Shown one piece after another: positions 30,650-32,576 of a stretch of 32,576 nt of DNA. The notes under the pieces are model-generated. The model did no database searches. It was not told the origin of the DNA and saw nothing but the letters and a program-made list of their open reading frames with translations. Position 1 is the stretch's first letter. Every line of letters begins with the position of its first letter. A program made the position numbers and the translations under genes. Source of the DNA: Kribbella turkmenica (GTDB lineage Bacteria; Actinomycetota; Actinomycetes; Propionibacteriales; Kribbellaceae); assembly GCF_004348725.1 (NCBI RefSeq), contig NZ_SMKR01000079.1:1-32576 (forward strand), read 5' to 3'.

Positions 30650-31852
30650 TCAGTACGCCGGCTGGCTCGGGTCGATCTGGTCGACCCAGGCCACCACCCC
30701 GCCGCCGACGTGGACGGCGTCCGAGAAGCCTGCGCCCTTGGCGATCGCGAGCACTTCGGCCGAGCGCACGCCGGACTTGCAGTGGAACACCAGCTGCTTG
30801 TCCTGCGGCAGCTTCTCCAGCGCGACACCGGTCTGGAAGTCGGCCTTCGGGATCAGCACCGAGCCAGGGATCCGGTTGATCTCGTACTCGTTCGGCTCCC
30901 GGACGTCGATCAGCACGAAGTCCTTCTCGCCGTTGTCCTTCAGCTTGATCCACTCGCTGAGCTGCTTCACCGAGATGGTCGAGCCGACGGCCGCGTCGGC
31001 CGCCTCCTCGGTCAGCGCGCCGCAGAAGCTCTCGTAGTCGATCAGCTCGGTGACAGTCGGGTTCTCGCCGCAGATGGCGCAGTTCGGGTCCTTGCGGACC
31101 TTGAGGGTGCGCCAGTTCAGGTCGAGCGCCTCGTAGATGTTCAGCCGGCCCAGCGACGGGTCGCCGATGCCGGTGAGCAGCTTGATCGCCTCGGTCACCT
31201 GCGCGGCGCCGACGGACGCACACAGCACGCCCAGGACGCCGCCCTCGGCGCAGGACGGGACCATGCCGGGCGGCGGCGGCTCGGGGTAGAGGCAGCGATA
31301 ACAAGGCGCCGTGCCCTCGTATGCTGCAGGCCAGAACACGCTGACCTGGCCGTCGAAGCGGAAGATCGAGCCCCAGACGTACGGCTTGCCGAGCAGCACC
31401 GCGGCGTCGTTCACCAGGTACCGGGTGGCGAAGTTGTCGGTGCCGTCGACGATCAGGTCGTACTGCTCGAAGATCTGGAACACGTTGTCGTTGTCGAGGC
31501 GTTCCTCGTGCAGCACGACGTTCGTGTACGGGTTGGCCTCGAGGATCGACTCCTTGGCCGACTGGGCCTTGGACTTCCCGATGTCGGACTGGCCGTGGAT
31601 GATCTGGCGTTGCAGGTTCGACTCGTCGACGGTGTCGAACTCGACGATGCCGAGGGTGCCGACCCCGGCCGCGGCCAGGTAGAGCAGCGCCGGACTGCCC
31701 AGGCCGCCGGCGCCGATCACCAGCACCTTGGAGTTCTTCAGCCGCTTCTGCCCGGCCATCCCGACCTCGGGGATGATCAGGTGCCGCGAGTACCGGCGAA
31801 CCTCGTCGATGGTGAGCTCGTCGGCCGGTTCGACCAGCGGTGGCAGTGACAC
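30650..31852 (-). CDS. moeZ: Adenylyltransferase/sulfurtransferase MoeZ
   Basis: A 400-residue two-domain protein. The N-terminal ThiF/MoeB-like E1 domain has the ATP-binding GAGGLG at 47-52 and a zinc site (C184, C187, C258, C261). The C-terminal rhodanese domain has the active-site loop CKSGVRS at 358-364, with persulfide-forming Cys358. MoeZ adenylates the C-terminal glycine of small sulfur-carrier proteins and sulfurates them, feeding molybdopterin, thiamine-like and cysteine routes and, in actinomycetes, sulfur-containing natural products. All key residues are present. The GTG at 31852 is chosen because GAGGAG lies 8 bases upstream and the family N-terminus starts there. Confidence 0.93.
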   Translation of the reverse strand: MSLPPLVEPADELTIDEVRRYSRHLIIPEVGMAGQKRLKNSKVLVIGAGGLGSPALLYLAAAGVGTLGIVEFDTVDESNLQRQIIHGQSDIGKSKAQSAKESILEANPYTNVVLHEERLDNDNVFQIFEQYDLIVDGTDNFATRYLVNDAAVLLGKPYVWGSIFRFDGQVSVFWPAAYEGTAPCYRCLYPEPPPPGMVPSCAEGGVLGVLCASVGAAQVTEAIKLLTGIGDPSLGRLNIYEALDLNWRTLKVRKDPNCAICGENPTVTELIDYESFCGALTEEAADAAVGSTISVKQLSEWIKLKDNGEKDFVLIDVREPNEYEINRIPGSVLIPKADFQTGVALEKLPQDKQLVFHCKSGVRSAEVLAIAKGAGFSDAVHVGGGVVAWVDQIDPSQPAY

Positions 31853-31984
31853 GTGTCGGCTCCTCGTGAACGATGTCGGACAGACTCTCTGCGTTTTCAA
31901 CCATCCGTCCCTCCCCCATGTTCCCGCACAACCCCAGCCCGCCCTGCCGATGTCCGCATCCCGGGACCACCGTCTCACTACTGG

Positions 31985-32012
31985 GTGCGCCGGGGCGCCC
32001 TACCCGGCGCAC
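31985..32012 (-). terminator. Terminator after the Calx-beta-type gene
   Basis: GTGCGCCGGG at 31985-31994 pairs perfectly with 32003-32012 (10 bp, 8-nt loop), starting 6 bases past the stop of the leftward gene at the window edge. Confidence 0.6.
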
Positions 32013-32018
32013 GTTCGT

Positions 32019-32576
32019 TCAGCCGGCGGGATCGTCGTCGAGGATCAGGCCGTGGCCGAAGGAGTGGTTCAGCAGGCCCTCACGTGGGGCGGACAGGACC
32101 AGGTTGAACGGTAGGTCGTAACTGTCCTGGGTGTTGCCGGTGACCGGAACGCTGACCTGCTGGCGTACCTGTCCCGGCTTGAATACCAACCGCCGGGTGA
32201 CGTCACCCAGGACGGTCCCCAGCTCACCGCTCGTCTCGGCGTACACACTGACCGGGCGGATGCTCGGCCGGGACAGCGTCACCCAGAAGTCCATCGACTT
32301 CGTGCCCTTGTCCCCCTCCCTGATCGTTACGCTCGAGGCGGACAACTGCGGCAGCAACCGGGCAGGAGCCGACAGCCCCACGCCAGGCGACGAGAACACG
32401 ACATCACTCACGTACGCCGACCCCCGTGCGACCCGGTCGGTCAGCAACTCGACCGCACGCACATCACGCAGGTCCACTCCCTTCAGCGACCCCAACGGGA
32501 TGCGCACTGTCCGCAACAGGTTCTTCGGCAGCCCACTGTCGTTACGCCCCGGCATCCTTACCAATGCGTCACTGAC
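32019..32576 (-). CDS. C-terminal end of a secreted Calx-beta-type protein (partial)
   Basis: The 185 visible residues are the C-terminus of a larger protein; the frame is open to the window edge, so the start lies outside. Residues roughly 15-60 (TVRIPLGSLKGVDLRDVRAV) look like the end of a carbohydrate-binding-like beta-sandwich found at the tail of large secreted actinobacterial proteins. From about 75, VTIREGDKGTKSMDFWVTLSRPS begins a Calx-beta-like domain, ending FNLVLSAPREGLLNHSFGHGLILDDD, with the acidic calcium-type C-terminal motif. The protein is probably extracellular and adhesive or enzymatic, but the catalytic part is not in view. Confidence 0.7.
   Translation of the reverse strand, partial: VSDALVRMPGRNDSGLPKNLLRTVRIPLGSLKGVDLRDVRAVELLTDRVARGSAYVSDVVFSSPGVGLSAPARLLPQLSASSVTIREGDKGTKSMDFWVTLSRPSIRPVSVYAETSGELGTVLGDVTRRLVFKPGQVRQQVSVPVTGNTQDSYDLPFNLVLSAPREGLLNHSFGHGLILDDDPAG

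Noticed and set aside
1..32576. CRISPR arrays, tRNA/rRNA genes, insertion sequences, phage or conjugation genes
   Set aside because: None recognised by eye: no spaced identical repeats, no tRNA cloverleaf signatures, no transposase or integrase frames.

Overview
The window is high-GC DNA with actinobacterial hallmarks: a WhiB7-type regulator, a mycoredoxin, a mycothiol-dependent-type enzyme, an F420-type LLM oxidoreductase, two RecB-like helicase-nucleases of the AdnA/AdnB type, and many starts that look leaderless. A Kribbella-like or other Nocardioidaceae genome is my best guess from gene style, not a database result. No rRNA, tRNA, insertion sequence, phage gene or CRISPR array was recognised.

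Layout. 1-4900: YgjP-like metallopeptidase (-), a 523-bp divergent spacer with DnaA-box-like sites and strong inverted repeats, a DUF5679 zinc ribbon (+), an AarF/ABC1 kinase (+), an MFS exporter (-) whose last helix is lost to an apparent 1-base frameshift, and two small proteins. 4950-5740: whiB7 (-) with a long leader holding a 65-codon upstream ORF, a hairpin over its stop codon and an intrinsic terminator, as in ribosome-mediated attenuation. 6014-9500: YihY/BrkB membrane protein, uvrD2 and mycoredoxin. 9610-14210: secreted beta-propeller protein, nudC, deoD and a lipoprotein apparently starting at CTG. 14214-18516: a TetR repressor divergent from an SDR, a saccharopine-dehydrogenase-like reductase and an acyl-CoA synthetase, with two palindromic operators between. 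18532-20439: GPP34 protein, a gene remnant and a DUF574 methyltransferase. 20654-27821: adnB, adnA and an alkyltransferase-like protein. 27863-32576: LLM oxidoreductase, DUF2277 protein, TetR plus a mycothiol-dependent-type enzyme, moeZ, and the C-terminal end of a secreted Calx-beta-type protein.

How it fits together. The set AarF kinase - whiB7 - uvrD2 - mycoredoxin - nudC - adnB/adnA - ATL - moeZ has the order I recall for the Mycobacterium tuberculosis Rv3197-Rv3206c region, so the window looks like a conserved repair, redox and stress block. Accessory genes (propeller, deoD-lipoprotein, TetR/SDR/ligase operon, GPP34, methyltransferase, LLM, TetR/MDMPI) are interleaved. The least understood parts are the TetR-controlled three-enzyme operon, the whiB7 leader and the 697-1219 spacer.
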